NCBI GenBank assembly: GCA_003342895.1
Contig: PTFA01000024.1
Location: 4,459,505 to 4,523,504 of the forward strand
DNA length: 64,000 nt
DNA from: Casuarius casuarius
Lineage: Eukaryota; Chordata; Aves; Casuariiformes; Casuariidae
Reading direction: 5' to 3'
Shown: positions 1-13,059 of the stretch, piece by piece
How positions within the stretch are numbered: position 1 is the stretch's first letter
Layout of the letters: each line of letters opens with the position of its first letter
Made by a program: the position numbers and the translations under genes
The notes under the pieces: generated by a model
Told to the model about the DNA's origin: nothing
Seen by the model: only the letters and a program-made list of their open reading frames with translations
Database searches by the model: none

Positions 1-3000
1 AAAGTTAAAGCAAACGTCTGTATCTTCGTGTGGAAGGAAATACATGCTCACAAGCAGGAAGGAAGCATGCTAAGCTCCATGAATTAAGTCCCTTATGCTG
101 TGGACAGCGGAGCAGGATACAGTTGCTCATCTGGTGTAGACACAATGGATAACAGCCAACAACAGTTAAATGTAGGTGTTTCACAGTGAATCTTGACTTA
201 CCATTGTGTATGTCAGATTGATCATCCAACCAAAATTTAACATAAGTGTGTCTCCTCATGGCTTTGCAGCAATAAGCTATTAAGTGAGAACAAGCCAAAC
301 CAGAGCCAGCCTGAAGAGCTGTGTGCCACTTAGCACAAGAAAGTTATAGCATCGTGGCTGTTGGAAGCAGTGTTACACAAGCAGTATTAGCACGGCTTTG
401 AGGCTTACGTAATAAAGCACGCCTTTCCCATTAAAGCTTATTAAACCAGATGATGGCGCTATTACATATATACATATGCATGCTGTAAGCTTTGCAAGCA
501 GTACGGAGAGGTAGACATGAACTCTGTGAGAGGGGTATGCCTGAACTGGCTGAGAGAAAGTCTGAAGAAAGAAACACTTCTTGAATTCTACTCTCTTCTC
601 AGTTTTATACAGACAAATCATACCAACCACACAGGAAAAATTAAAGGAGCTCTTATATCTTTTCTCTCTGCATGAAGAAAGTTCAAGTGTTTCTAACACG
701 GGAGACATATTTAGGGCTAATTTTTAAAGAGAAAGTTGATTGTTTTGCTCTGTAGATTGGTAAAAGTTTTACAAAGTAAAATAACACATTTCGGTACGAA
801 AAGGTTCTCATGTTTATCTCAGGAAACAGTTCACATTTTCTAATTTAGAGTGGGTTGTAGTAATTATGCTTATTCAACATGATCATAATAACACCATTAG
901 AATTTTACGTTTCATATTAATTTTCCTGGTAATCTAAAGTGCCAAATACTTAGGGCAATCATCCTTCCAGGTATTTTAAATGTACAGTTTTTAACTCTAG
1001 GATTTTGTCCTACTGACTCCAAATCTCTGGAGGTATTCAGATAAGACACATGCACGAGGAAGCACCACCATTTTGAAATGCAAGAAGAATGTATGTTAAA
1101 ATTACTTGAAACACCTTTAAAAGAGGTGTTAATAATTTACTTAGATTTCCAATGACTATCTTAGATGAGGTCATTAAAGGAAATGGGCAACAATTGCAGT
1201 GTCAGTACTGTTATGCATTCAAAACAGTTTAAGAGCTGGGAAGCTAGAAGTAAGAATAAATAGCTGATTGAGTGAATAGAGGTTAATATTAAGGTGCTCC
1301 AAGATCAGTGTGGGGAATGGCTGATCGCAGCAAATAATATCAAATATTCTAATGATATTAAGCTTGTATAAGTTACTAGGTACCTTCTCACATTGAATAT
1401 TGCTTTCAGTTTAGCCATAGGATTTCAGAAAAGGTATAGAAGAAACAGATAATGCTCAGAGATTGGGATAAGGCTTGGAGGGGCAATACAGATCCAATCT
1501 AAAAGAGATTATTCATTGTAGGATTATTCATTATGGAAAGAGAAACATGAGATGAACTGTAACAGCAAAGATATTGAGTATCAAATATTGCAAGTTCCAT
1601 GAAAAGCTAGAAAATTCCTCAAAATTATATAAAAGGAATATTAACTGAAACTTGTAGACTACTAGCATTCAAAGAGAATTAAAATATTCCTGACACAGTA
1701 CTTAATTAGCTCATAAAATGTTGGCCCAAATGGTGCTATGCAAAATTAATACAAATGAAAATAGTAAGAAATTAATTCACAAATAAAAATGAAAATATCT
1801 ACAAATACTAATACTTTTTATTGTTCACTGAGGAAATCAGTCACTATCAGAGACAGGATACACAACAAAATATAATTATTATAGTATAACAATTCTCTGT
1901 ACTTATCCTGTCCTCCTGTACATTTTTTTTTTCATATTCTGTAATAGTCAGTCTCATGGCACACTGTCAGCATCTTAGTTTGTAATTTAAAAATACTATG
2001 ATGCTACCATCAGTTTTTTCAGTCTCTTCCCTTATACTGTTTGTAAATATAGTATGATAAAACTACATGAAGGCCATGTATGTTTAGCATGCAGAATAGA
2101 AACAAAACCCGAAAAGAAAACAAAAGTTCAAGTTCTCAAAGAATACACAAAAAGGTGCATTTTAGGAAAAATGAAGATGAACTGGATTCTGACACCCAAA
2201 AAAGCTTGGACCAGATTTGGAAATTATTTAGCTAACTGGTGGTGCAGCTTGACATTTGCTAAGACTTTCAAAAGTAGTTATTAACCCGTTGGTATTACGG
2301 GAGCTGGAGAAATGGGAGATGGAGAAGATAAGTGAAAGACTAGTAAACCTGTCACGCACTTGAGATTCAGTGAATATTGAAATAAGAGCAATGAAGCAAT
2401 AGGAATAAAATAAGATGGCCCTATACATTGTTTGAATCAAAGCTGATTCTAACAGCAGATTCAAAAATTTTATTTTATTTCTAAAACATCCGAGCAGTAA
2501 ATGTGTTCAAATTCAGAAGGAAGAGTACACTGAGAAGAACTATTTGTTTGTTCTGATTTCAGTATACCACAAATGGAATTTGGAAGTCACTAGAATCTGT
2601 ATAAAATTTCTTTTCCTGAAAATTTTAAGAATACTGTTTCTAAATAAACATACATGCCTTAATAAAATCCAAAAGTTTATAAGTTGACTTTCACGACACT
2701 AAGCTTGAGGGAAGCTTTTCTAAACAGAAGCCATTTTATAAAATCTTACAATCTTTTTTTCAGTATATCACAATTACATCTTTGCAAAAANAAAAAAACA
2801 CAAAGAAGACACGCCAGAAAAATATTTATCAGTATTTCAGATTTGATTTTTTGAAGGATAAGAATTCCTATGAAATATGAAAAGAATAAAGGGAGCAAGT
2901 CTAGGCTACATACTGCATTAAAATGTACACCTTTTTCTAAATGTTCCTGTTTCTTAGCATAATGTATGACTAGCCTTCTTTAGAAGGTGGAAATACATTA

Positions 3001-5634
3001 ATTACTTCACTAATAAAATATATTACTGATAAAAAGAAATGACACCTCCCCCTCAAATATGTAGACATAATTTCTGGAGCTTATGCTAGCTTATCCTTAA
3101 GCTAGCTCAGACGTAAAAACTGAGCTTTAGTCTATGATCGCATGAGATTTGGATCAACTCATATGTATATGGAACTAAATACTTGGATCACCGTGTGATT
3201 ATATTGATATCTCTTGAGTTGCCTCACTGCTAGATTGACTATTAAATGATATGCTGTAGCTTGTATTCCTGATTTTTTCTTCTTTTTTTGCAAAGGACTT
3301 GTTTCATATCATTTCTGTTACTATTATCCTAAGTTACCCCCAACTCCCATGTCTAAAGTATATTCAGGGGGAGCTTGACTGACAGATTACAGAGAAGTCC
3401 TGAAAGGGAGACAATACTATCGAATGCTTAGTGTGCTGAGGAAAAGGAAAACAGGAAGGAAAAAAAATGGAAAGTAGAATGCAGAAGGATTAGGGGGCAG
3501 GACTGGTACATGTTATGCTGCTATTTTTCCCCTATAAATTCAAAAAGGTATGCTTTGAACAGGAGCACTCTCCGTGTAGTGTCTGTCTAACAACTTCACA
3601 GCTTGAAGTGGGAAAATTTCTTTCTGCAGCTGCTTTGGCTCAATATTGAAAAGGAGTCATGACCCATGTTCTACACACTATCTACACAAAAGCTGTCAAG
3701 TTACCTTTCAGTCTTTGACAGACAGATAGAAGTGGATGAATTCCTTAATCTAGCCATTTTTGCACAAGAGTCAAGCATCATTTTTCTTTATCTAGAAAAT
3801 AATATCTGGATGGCGTATTATTGATAATGTGTAACCGAATCTTTTTCCTGACTGTGTAATCATATAGCTTTCTGCTGTTTAACATTGTTTGCTAAATTAG
3901 ATATCATTGCTTAAATAAGATTTGAAGTTATCAACTGAAACAATAGCTACCTGCATGGAGTCCTTTTCTTTAATGACCTCTTCCAATGCCACCATTACTG
4001 AGCTATTCCTTTTGTTATGCTCACTCAATATATTAAACTCTTTAGGATAGAAGAGAGAGGTCTGTCTTTTCCTGTCCTATACTATAGCATAATCACCTAC
4101 TTTCACACTGTTGTGTGAGAAGACCATGAAAGAAACCTCTCACAGTCCTGTAAAGTATTGACAGGGGTCTTTAGCGTTTACATAATGCAAATGTTAATAT
4201 GCCACCTAGAGAGAAAAGTTTCCCCACAAGACTCTTCTTAATGTGAAAAAATAGTATTTCATCACATGACAAGTTCTATTCCTTTCAGCAGGACCAGTTA
4301 CACAGTAAAACAGTTCAAGGACAGTCGGGATAATTGAAGCTCTCCTTCTTCCAAGTTCTTATTGCAAAATGTGTGCTGTATCAACTTACAGGAGCAATGT
4401 CGTTAGTATTAGTTATATTGATCAAGTCAGAGCTGTTTAATGAAGACTCTTCTTGGTCTGCCTGCTATGGAAAAATCAAATAACATCGAACTAGTGTTGG
4501 TGGAAAAGTCAGTGAATTAAATGTTGCTTCAGTTACAGCTTTTTACTAGCTCTTATCCCTTCTTTGTTGAGTATGGATATTTTTGTTGGTGACACCCCTG
4601 GCTTGGGTCCCCTTTGCTACAGGTATATATTCTGTTGAAATACTCCATAATTATCAATAATAATTTTCTTTTAATTCACTAAATTTAGACATGCATATAC
4701 TGAAAATCATGTTCAATCCACTTTACCCTAAAATGGATAAAGTGAAACTACTTTACCCTAAAGTTGAAAAGAATTTTCTTTACTCATTTACCTATCAACT
4801 GAGGTAAATAGTAATAGTTTGTCTGGCAACCATTTTTTTTTCTGCTTGGGAAATGATGCCATTCCTACACATACTGGGAGTCCGAAAGTCAATCAGCTGC
4901 ACTGGACAATTCATAATTTGACAGGCATTTGTGGAAGCAGTCATTTAATGGCTTATTATAAGTTAAAGAATATTGTAGCTTATAGATTATTTATCTTCCA
5001 TGGATATTGCCTATAGGTAGTGTTCTTTCTTGCAGAGAAGCTTACCTTAATCTTTTTCTCATAACCTCATTGATGCATGGATTTGTGAAAGAAAGATAAC
5101 CTGGAAAGATACTGTTTTTCCCATATGTACATGGGGCATGATTTGTCAATTACAACGTTTCCAGCTCAATCCTGCTTTCATTCATTATGAAAGATTTTTT
5201 AATGTACATGGATTTTTTGTTATGTGTTGAATAACTTGATAGTCTGAGACACGTTTGCCAAAACTGAGTCCATCTCTTGACTGATTATAAAAATGTCTAT
5301 TCATATAGTTTGATGATCAGATATGCAGATTTCTAATTTATAGTAAATCGATTATGATCATAAGATAGAATCTAATAACTTCCATACTAGCACATCATTG
5401 TTTACAGTTTAGAACTTGCATATTGTTTTCAGCCTTATTCCCAATACAGCTCACATATCATGGCAACATCTTGGCAGAGTCAGTTTTATTTTACTGCTTA
5501 ATCGACAACCACACCTTGTCAAAGAATATTATTCAGGAATTATTCTTTCTCATTCCCAGTATTCTTTTTGTAGTAGACTCTGATGTTTTGTGTTGGTCAA
5601 GATGATATAATAGGAAATATATATTGATCCTATA
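1..5634. other. AT-rich DNA without recognised gene
   Basis: No exon, RNA gene or recognisable repeat was found here on either strand. Open frames are all under about 125 codons, lack familiar domains and are what chance gives in AT-rich DNA. One ambiguous base sits in an A run at 2791. A short phrase near 1838-1870 faintly resembles the 3' region of old CR1 elements but is too short to call. Confidence 0.6.
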
Positions 5635-5769
5635 CGGCCTCTTCAGGGACCTTCTTGGAATAATCTGTGACCCATGCATGGCATAGGGCCCTAGAGGGAA
5701 AGGGGGGTCCAAGAGAGCTGGTTAATATTCAAGGATCGCTTCCTCCAGGCTCAAGATCGGTGCATCCCT

Positions 5770-6144
5770 ATGAGTAAGAACTCATACAAAGGGGGCAGGA
5801 GACCTACATGGATGAACAAGGAGCTCCTGGCAAAACTTAAAAAGAAGGAAGTGCACAGAAGACAGAAGCAGGGACAGGCCACGTGGGAGCATTATAGGAA
5901 CATTATCAGAGTATGTAGGGATGTGGCTAGGAAGGCCAAGGCCCATTTGGAATTCAATCTGGCAAGGGATGTCAAGGACAACAAAAAGAGCTTCTTCAAA
6001 TACATGAGCAGCAAAGGGAAGACTAGGGAAAATGCGGGTCTGCAGCTGAATGGGGTGGGTGCCCTGGTGACGAGGGATGCAGGGAAGGCAGAGATACTGA
6101 ATGCCTTCTTTGTTTCAGTCTTTACTGCTAAGACCAGCCCTTAG
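5770..6144 (+). pseudogene. CR1 ORF2 fragment: linker between endonuclease and RT (copy 1)
   Basis: An open stretch of 124 codons matches the region of CR1 ORF2 that lies between the endonuclease and the reverse transcriptase. Family landmarks are [19 protein letters not shown] near the start, [19 protein letters not shown] in the middle and [15 protein letters not shown] at the end. The stop at 6142-6144 is TAG where related copies read CAG, so it looks like a simple nonsense change: the same frame continues through GAATCCCAGACC until the T run near 6192-6198. The ATG at 5770 is not the native start, because native ORF2 begins with the endonuclease, which is truncated away here. It encodes nothing functional by itself. 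Confidence 0.9.
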
Positions 6145-6661
6145 GAATCCCAGACCCTGGAGACCGGGGAGAAAGTCTGGAGAAAGGAAGACTTTTTTTC
6201 CCTCGGTTGAGGAGGATTGTGTTAGAGATCATTTAGGCAAACTTGACATATACAAGTCCATGAGACCTGATGGGATGCACCCACAAGTGCTGAGGGAGCT
6301 GGCGGATGTCATTGCTAGGCCGCTCTCCATCATCTTTGAAAGGACATGGAGAACAGGAGAGGTGCCTGAGGACTGGAAGAAAGCCAATGTCACTCCAGCC
6401 TTCAAAAAGGGCGAGGAGGAGGACCCAGGGAACTACAGGCCAGTCAGCCTCACCTCCACCCCTGGAAAGGTGATGGAACAGCTCATCCTGGATGCCAAGG
6501 ATAACAAGGTGATCCCCTTGAGAAAGGGCAAATCATGCTTTACCAATCTGATCACCTTCTATGATGGAATGACTGGCTGGGTAGATGAGGGGAGAGCAGT
6601 GGATGTGTCTACCTTGACTGCAGCAAGGCTTTCAACACTGTCTCCCATAACATCCTCATAG
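6101..6661 (+). pseudogene. CR1 ORF2 fragment: N-terminal half of reverse transcriptase (copy 1)
   Basis: From about 6200 this frame encodes the fingers and early palm of a CR1 reverse transcriptase: DHLGKLDIYKSMRPDG, then VLRELADVIARPLSIIFERT, WRTGEVPEDWKKANVTPAFK, and EDPGNYRPVSLTSTPGKVME. The first 30 or so codons are out of frame and unrelated to the family. Near 6495-6530 the copy is shorter than copy 2 by roughly 30 bases, losing the segment before KGKSC. After GRAVDV (about 6604) one base is missing relative to the family, so the ORF runs out of frame and stops at 6659-6661. Reading on in the next frame gives the expected motif A region, with its LD retained but AFN where the family usually has AFD. 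Confidence 0.9.
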
Positions 6662-6696
6662 GTAAGCCCAGGAAGCCTGGGTTAGGTGAGTGGGCA

Positions 6697-7707
6697 GTGA
6701 GGTGGACTGAGAACTGGCTGAATGGCAGAGCTCAGAGGGTTGTGCTCAGCAGTGCAGAGCCTCGTTGGAGGCCTGTAGCTAGCAGCGTCCCCCAGGGGCC
6801 AGTTCTGGGTCCAGTATCATTCAACCTCTTCCTCAGTGACCTGGATGATGGGACAGAGCACACCCTCAGCAAGTTTGCTGACAATACAAAACTGGAAGGA
6901 GTGGCTCATACCCCAGACGACTGCGCTGCCATTCAGAGGGACCTCAGCAGGCTGGAGAGATGGGCAGAGAGGAACCTCCTGAAGTTCAACAAAGGCAAGT
7001 GCAAAGTCCTGCACCTCGGGAGGAATAGCCCCACGCACCAGTACAGGCTGGGGGCTGACCTGCTGGAAAGCAGCTCTGCGGAGAAAGACCCAGGAGTCCT
7101 GGGAGACAACAAGATAACCATGGGCCAGCAATGTGCCCCTGTGGCCAAGAAGGCCAGTGGTATCCTGGGGTGCATTAAGAAGGATGCTGCCAGCAGGTCG
7201 AGGGAGGTGATCCTCTACTCAGCCCTGGTGAGGCCGCATCTGGAGTACTGTGTCCAGTGCTGGGCTCCCCAACACAAGAGAGACATGGAGCTACCAGAGA
7301 GAGTCCAGCTGAGGGCTACAAAGAAGAAGGGGGGACTGGAGCATCTCTCCTATGAGGAAAGGCTGAGACAGCAGGGCCTGTTTAGCCTGGAGAGGAGAAG
7401 ACTGAGGGGAGATCTTATCACTGTATACAAATATCTGAAGGGAGGGTGTAGAGAGGATGGGGCCAGACTCTTTTCGGTGGTGCCCAGTGACAGGACAAGA
7501 GGCAACAGGCACAAACTGAAACACAGGCAGTTCTGTCTGAACATGAGGAAAAACTTCTTTCCTGTGAGGGTGACTGAGTACTGGAACAGGTTGCCCAGAG
7601 AGGTTGTGGAGTCTCCTTCCCTGGAGATATTCAAAACCCACCTGGACGAGATCCTGTGCAATATATCCTGTTTGACCCTGCTTGCGCAGGGATGTTGGAC
7701 TAGATGA
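6697..7707 (+). pseudogene. CR1 ORF2 fragment: RT palm, thumb and C-terminus (copy 1)
   Basis: This is the longest open frame in the window (336 codons). It covers the second half of the CR1 reverse transcriptase and the family's C-terminal region. Motifs in order are [38 protein letters not shown] (motif B area), [12 protein letters not shown] (motif C), [57 protein letters not shown] and [20 protein letters not shown]. The frame truly opens upstream near 6607, so the start given is only the first usual start codon. The catalytic box reads FADN (6874-6885) where active CR1 enzymes have FADD. Six bases are missing near 7214 (IL-YSALV against ILPLYSALV in copies 2 and 3). The stop TGA at 7705 is the normal family end. 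Confidence 0.93.
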
Positions 7708-8213
7708 CCTCCAGAGGTCCCTTCCAACCTCAACCATTCTGCGATTCTGTGATCCTAAAACTGCAACATTTTAAGGCTAAGATCATATGATGGTTATGAT
7801 AATGATAAAAAAAATTGTTCTTTTGTACTTTACTACCTCATTATAGAAAAATTACTTTGGATAACAAAATTTTTTTCATGAATCGTAAGTTCTACAGTAC
7901 ATAGATTTGCTTGCACCAAATGCATGTGTTCATAAAAATCCTTGTTAAAGAAAGATCTCATTATGTACAATCTTAATTCATGAAACTTCAGTAAAACTAC
8001 TATGTTGCATTTCAGATGGAATAAATTTTGTGTATTAGCCATACAGAAACAATTTAGGCTGAAGCCAAAAATTCTATTAAGACCTCATTAAGTCCTGCTT
8101 TGAACAGTGCAAGATACATTTTTGAAAAGTGAAGGTTAAAGACTCTCTCAGTGGCACTCTGTTTACTCTGTCTATACTTATTTCTCCACATGCCTGGATT
8201 TCTGTCAGTCCGA

Positions 8214-8286
8214 TTTTTTTATTATTATTATTATTTTATTTATTTATTTTTATTTATTTTTATTTTTTTTTTATTTNTTTATTTTT
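8214..8286 (+). repeat. (TTTA)n / (TTA)n T-rich simple repeat
   Basis: An almost pure run of T with A at intervals of three to five bases, including an ambiguous base at 8277. Length is probably unreliable in the assembly. Confidence 0.95.
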
Positions 8287-11087
8287 AAAGAGTGTTTTCA
8301 TTGCCGGCTATTTTGTTGCACTGACAGGGAGGCCAATTTTTAAATAGAGTGTTTCAAAACAAAATCAAAAGCCCACATTTAGATACTTAAATCTGTATTT
8401 AAGTTTATGACTGTCTGCTTCTGAATACGCTTGAGTATCCAAGTTCATTATCTGGATGTCTTGTTAATATCTCATGTTTGTCAATTTGAGCAAAGCTTGT
8501 AATAGCTGCCTCTGAGGATATGAGGCAGAATGGAAGATAACATCCACATTCAGAATTAAAATGAGTGAGCCAATGTGAAAAAGCTAATTTTATTTTCTCC
8601 AGATATTTTTAAGGTCTATAAGAGATTTTCTAGGAAGCTGTAGTCTTCATGATGACTTTAGAAATTAAAATTTCACACCATCTTTAAAAGACCTAAGTTC
8701 ATATACAAGCTGTAAACAAACAAAAGAATTGCTTAAATATGTGCTAAAAGAAGAAAATAAAATGTCATGACATTTTCACAGAAAGATGCTTTTCAGAGCA
8801 TTCCAGAAGAGACTATGTTCCCTTTTCCAAAGTGTTCTTTAAGCAGACCTTATACTCCAAACATTGTTAACAGTTTCTCCATTTTTCAGAAAAAAAGTCT
8901 TGTGACAAATGACCTCACATCTAGAGGAATTACTTCAGATATACTGTCCCTGAACACTATTCCAGAGTAATTAGCATGACCAAACTAGTTTGCCTTCCAG
9001 TTTCTTATTCAGTCTTCCTTCATAAGGCTGTTTCTTCACCTCCAACCTAACACGTATTCTTAGCTATTTATCTACTTATGCGCTGGCTTCTAACTTCCAA
9101 AGTTTTTTTTAACACTACAGTGGTTACTGACCAGTACAAAAAAAACTAACTGTGGTTTTCACTTCATCACTTTAGTATTCCCTACATAAGTTCCGAGATT
9201 TATCATTAAAATAAAGTTGTGCTTTTTTTGCGACATCACTGGAAACAGTTTAAGGAAGACTCCAGTACAGGCACTGAAGATTACGGATAGAGTTACTATA
9301 TAAGTCAAACATTCTTTTCTTGGGTTGCATGACAAATCCTTAAGTCCTTCTGGCCTTAAGTCTGTACATTTCAAATAATGGAGCACTCTGTAGCATCTAG
9401 AATTCAAGGAGCCTATAAAAAGTAACTGTCACTTACTTTCTCTATAGTCCAGTAAGAAGGTATTATTTGTACATACACACAACAGATAAGATTTATCCTT
9501 TTGCAAGGACATTGCTGAAGGTCGTCCCTGCGAACATCATACCCATGAGGGCTGTTAAATCTTGTTTCTCCTGGAAGAAGTGATACAGAAAGGGATAGGA
9601 AAGATGTAGAGTTATGGTTATGTCCCTATTTGCAGCAGACCATCGAGCTTGATCAGTGCACATTGATTATAGAGGCAGCCTGCACAGTTCATAGGATAAC
9701 TTCAGATTTGGTCAGGGAGTAGGTAGACTAATATATCAAAGTCCTCGACCAAAAGAATGACCTCAGTAAGTTGTTATTCCCATAACTATTTAGAACAATT
9801 TGGAAGCTGCTTAATGAAAGAAATTTAATGCACAAGTACTTCTCTTTTCCTTCTTAACTCATGCACCTAAGGATCTAATTCAAAGCTATAGAACAGCTTA
9901 GAAGAAAGCTGTAATAATTTCCTAAATACATCTATACTGGCCCAGGTTATGCTTGGAATACAGTCAAACTCTGATGGGACCTAGCAGCTACAATACCAAC
10001 AATAGCTACTAAGTTTTGTCAGCACTGTCAATCCCATTTGCAATGCCAGCTTTTTTCCAATCAGAGCACAGGTCTCCGGAAAGTTTTTGACCAGCTGTAA
10101 TTGAAATATAAAATTAAGGTTTTTTGTTGTATTTTTTGCTTATATTACATTTCCTGTCTCCCAAATCCTGCTCACATGCATATTCTCCAACTCAATATTT
10201 TCTGAAATGGAAGTCCATTTGTAAGAGATACCTTATTTTAATAAAATAAGTAAGTATTTTAATAAATAAGTGAGTAAATGTAATCATTTAAGCTGTAACA
10301 ATCACACCTCTCCTCTCACAGACTTGCAACTACTCCTATATTAAAAGGTCATAAGTACTATGAAATATCTAAACCCAATAACCAGGTAACAATCCATTAT
10401 ATTCTGGAAATTTGTATGTTTAAAGTTAGTATGGCAGACGGACTTGTGTTAGGTAGGATACATTCCAGCTGAACCAGTCATGCTCCATCCACCCTGTTTT
10501 GTCAGACTCATTAAGCTGTGCATTATTAAGGCTGCAGCACTGCTATTTATGCTTGCCTGGCAACCTCCTCAGGGTGCCTGCAGTTATGAAGTGGAAAAAG
10601 GACCCCCAAAACCAAACAAAAAACACTACACTACGCAGTTTAAACAGGAAGCCATCGTTATTGAATGCAGTAGTAATCAACTGAGACATTAAGGATAGAT
10701 TAATTAAAAAAAAAAGAGAGAGATTAAAAAAAATAGGCACCTCTCTCCTAATGGAAAAAACCTCCTAAAACCCTACCTTGTTTGGATATAACCTCCAGAA
10801 AGACTGCTGCAGGTAAAGAAAAGTCTGGCTTTTATTACATTCAAGAATGACACTGTGTTTTATTCTGAATACCAGCTATTTCTACTGTTTTCAAAAAATC
10901 ACTCAATATCTCTAGAATATTGGAAGATCTCTAACAAGGTGACTGAAAAACACCAGAACATTTCTCATTATTATCTGACTGCATAGTAGAGAAAATAAAT
11001 TGCAACAGATATGTTTGCCGTAGCCTAAAATAGTGAATTTCTCAATATTATTGCTTGAAAATTTTTTTTAAAATATCAGTAAATATT

Positions 11088-11100
11088 CCCCCCCCCCCCC
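11088..11100 (+). repeat. C13 homopolymer
   Basis: Thirteen consecutive C residues in otherwise AT-rich sequence. A run this long is unusual and prone to length error. Confidence 0.95.
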
Positions 11101-11657
11101 AAAGCTTGTGCATTATATTAAATACTAAATTGTTTTATTTGTTTGAACAGGTCACACAGATCACATGGCACATCTCTTTTCTACACCTAGAAAAATGCAA
11201 GCCTCAAAAATAGGTTCATGGATCTACTTGGTTGGTACTTATAAGGGTCCCAATGTATCAATCCACATGGATTATTCAATGGTATATTATTCCATTTCAA
11301 CAAAACATTTCACCAGTACAGATTCTCATGAACCTTTCACAGGTCCAGTCAATCTTTGGGAAGTTAGGCAAAGTGAACAACCCCAAGAATGGAGTGGTGG
11401 TGGTGGGGAAATAGTATATTTAACGCACAAGATGTATCCTAAATAATAGGTTACAATTGAAACAGATCTGTTTAGAAAGTTGAAGAAAATCTTTGGAAAT
11501 ACTAATCCATCTCCACTGAGGAAGTTTTACATATAAGATATTTCTTGCATTGGACCATAGCATTCCTCTTTCCAAAGTTAAAAAGTATTCAGATCCTGTT
11601 TTCTAGTTAAAAAGTAGGAGAGCAAGTGCCAAGGCTTTAACCCAGATGCAACTGGCT

Positions 11658-11685
11658 TAACAATATTAATGTAACAATATTAATG
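11658..11685 (+). repeat. Exact 14-bp tandem duplication
   Basis: The unit TAACAATATTAATG occurs twice head to tail with no mismatch, which suggests recent slippage. Confidence 0.95.
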
Positions 11686-13059
11686 TGCAGCTCTGTAGAT
11701 CTGGTTACATTTCTAACCCTAAATGAAGCTGTGTGTCTGATCCTAAGATTTTTCTAAACTTTCTGTATAACTTTTCTTGTTATGGCTGAAACCTAGGTGT
11801 ATATCCCTGAATTTCATTCCTTGTCTGACTTGAACTGCTGATTTCTGTAAGATAAAAATGTAACAGCACCTAACTCAACACTTAATTAGTTTTCTTGCCC
11901 TCACTGTGATGTACAGCTTTGTACTTTATGAATGCCAAAATTTCACTGCAAGAAAAATTATTTTCTCTTCAAATTCACATACCTAAACACAGCTTTAGAC
12001 AGTAATCTAGAAAACATTGGCTTTCCACTGTACAGCTCATCTTTTGATTTATTTTTGCTTTCACAAAGAATTATTTGAAATAGCTATTACCTCTGATATA
12101 TCGTAATAGCTCATATTACAAGATAATACAATTCAAAATACATCTGAAGAAAGTTAATCCTTAAGAAAAGAGAATTCTTAAGTAAAAAAATAGCCATGTA
12201 TCTCAAGCAGTTAGCCAGTATTTGGGATGTTTGATATTTTTATGAAGAGGAAAAACTGGTGTTTCGTGCTGTCCTGCTTGCTTACTCTTTTCCTCACAGG
12301 AGAAGGCATCAGACAGCAGCAACAATTTTTCTGTTCATGGTTGCAGGTCTCTTGCCATCTAATATTTTTCCCCAAAAAAGTTTTATCTGCCTCCTTAGCT
12401 GCTAATGCCTCTTTGGTTCTCATGGTATCTACCTTTGTTCAGTTCTGCCTGCTTTCACTCCCACATGCTACCAATCCCATGAGGTTAATACAGTGTTTTC
12501 TGCATTTGTATTCAGCCTAAAATGCTTTCAGTCCCTTGAAGCAGACAGCTTAACTTCTGACCTGTCTTGTATTTGCTAGGGTATCAGATGCTCGCTATTA
12601 TTGTGTTGACCATTTTACTTCAGTAAAGGATTTCACCTGCTTCTTATGTTTATCCTGAAAGAAGATTGCAATAATTAATTCCTTGCCTACATCATCACCA
12701 TTACAGCAAGTTAATTTTTCCAGCAGAGTCATAACCAGCGACTTTGACTTTGCACCACCCTTTTAGTCACGTTATGTTAATTAAATTAATTAATTTTAAA
12801 GCCCACTAGAAGTGGTCATTTGCTTAACATTCTGTATAAAAAAAGGCCAGAAACTTCTAGAGATTAATTTCTGTTTCTGTCACACTCTCTTTCAGAAAGA
12901 GATCTAATTGTGAGTTACGTACAGGAGGCATAAAGAATATTTTGTATTCTTCTTTAAAAGAAAATATCCACAACCTATACAGTCTTCCCAAATTTGTCTA
13001 GCTAGAATTAATAGGAAATAGATTATCTGTAATACGCATATGTTTGTATTCTACACATT

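Larger units (their letters stand above)
5635..7755 (+). mobile_element. CR1 LINE retrotransposon, copy 1 (5'-truncated)
   Basis: A non-LTR retrotransposon of the Chicken Repeat 1 family, which copies itself through an RNA by target-primed reverse transcription. The 5' end is truncated, as is usual for CR1: the endonuclease is missing and homology starts close to 5635. Present in order are the endonuclease-RT linker, the reverse transcriptase, the C-terminal region and the short 3' UTR. The 3' end carries the avian hallmark, TTGGACTAGATGACCTCCAG near 7693, then CTCAACCATTCTGCGATTCTG at the very end. The reading frame is broken by a stop at 6142, a T-run insertion near 6192-6198 and a one-base deletion near 6606, so it is dead. 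Its GC content is far above the flanks. No clear target-site duplication is visible, which is normal for CR1. The 5' boundary is uncertain by a few tens of bases. Confidence 0.97.
7756..13059. other. AT-rich DNA without recognised gene
   Basis: No gene was recognised. It holds a T-rich TTTA-type simple repeat at 8214-8286, an imperfect 20-base duplication at 10233-10274, a C13 run at 11088-11100 and an exact 14-base tandem pair at 11658-11685. An open frame of 93 codons at 11165-11446 has no familiar features and ends in glycine and serine codons from a GGTGGT repeat. It is probably chance. Confidence 0.6.
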
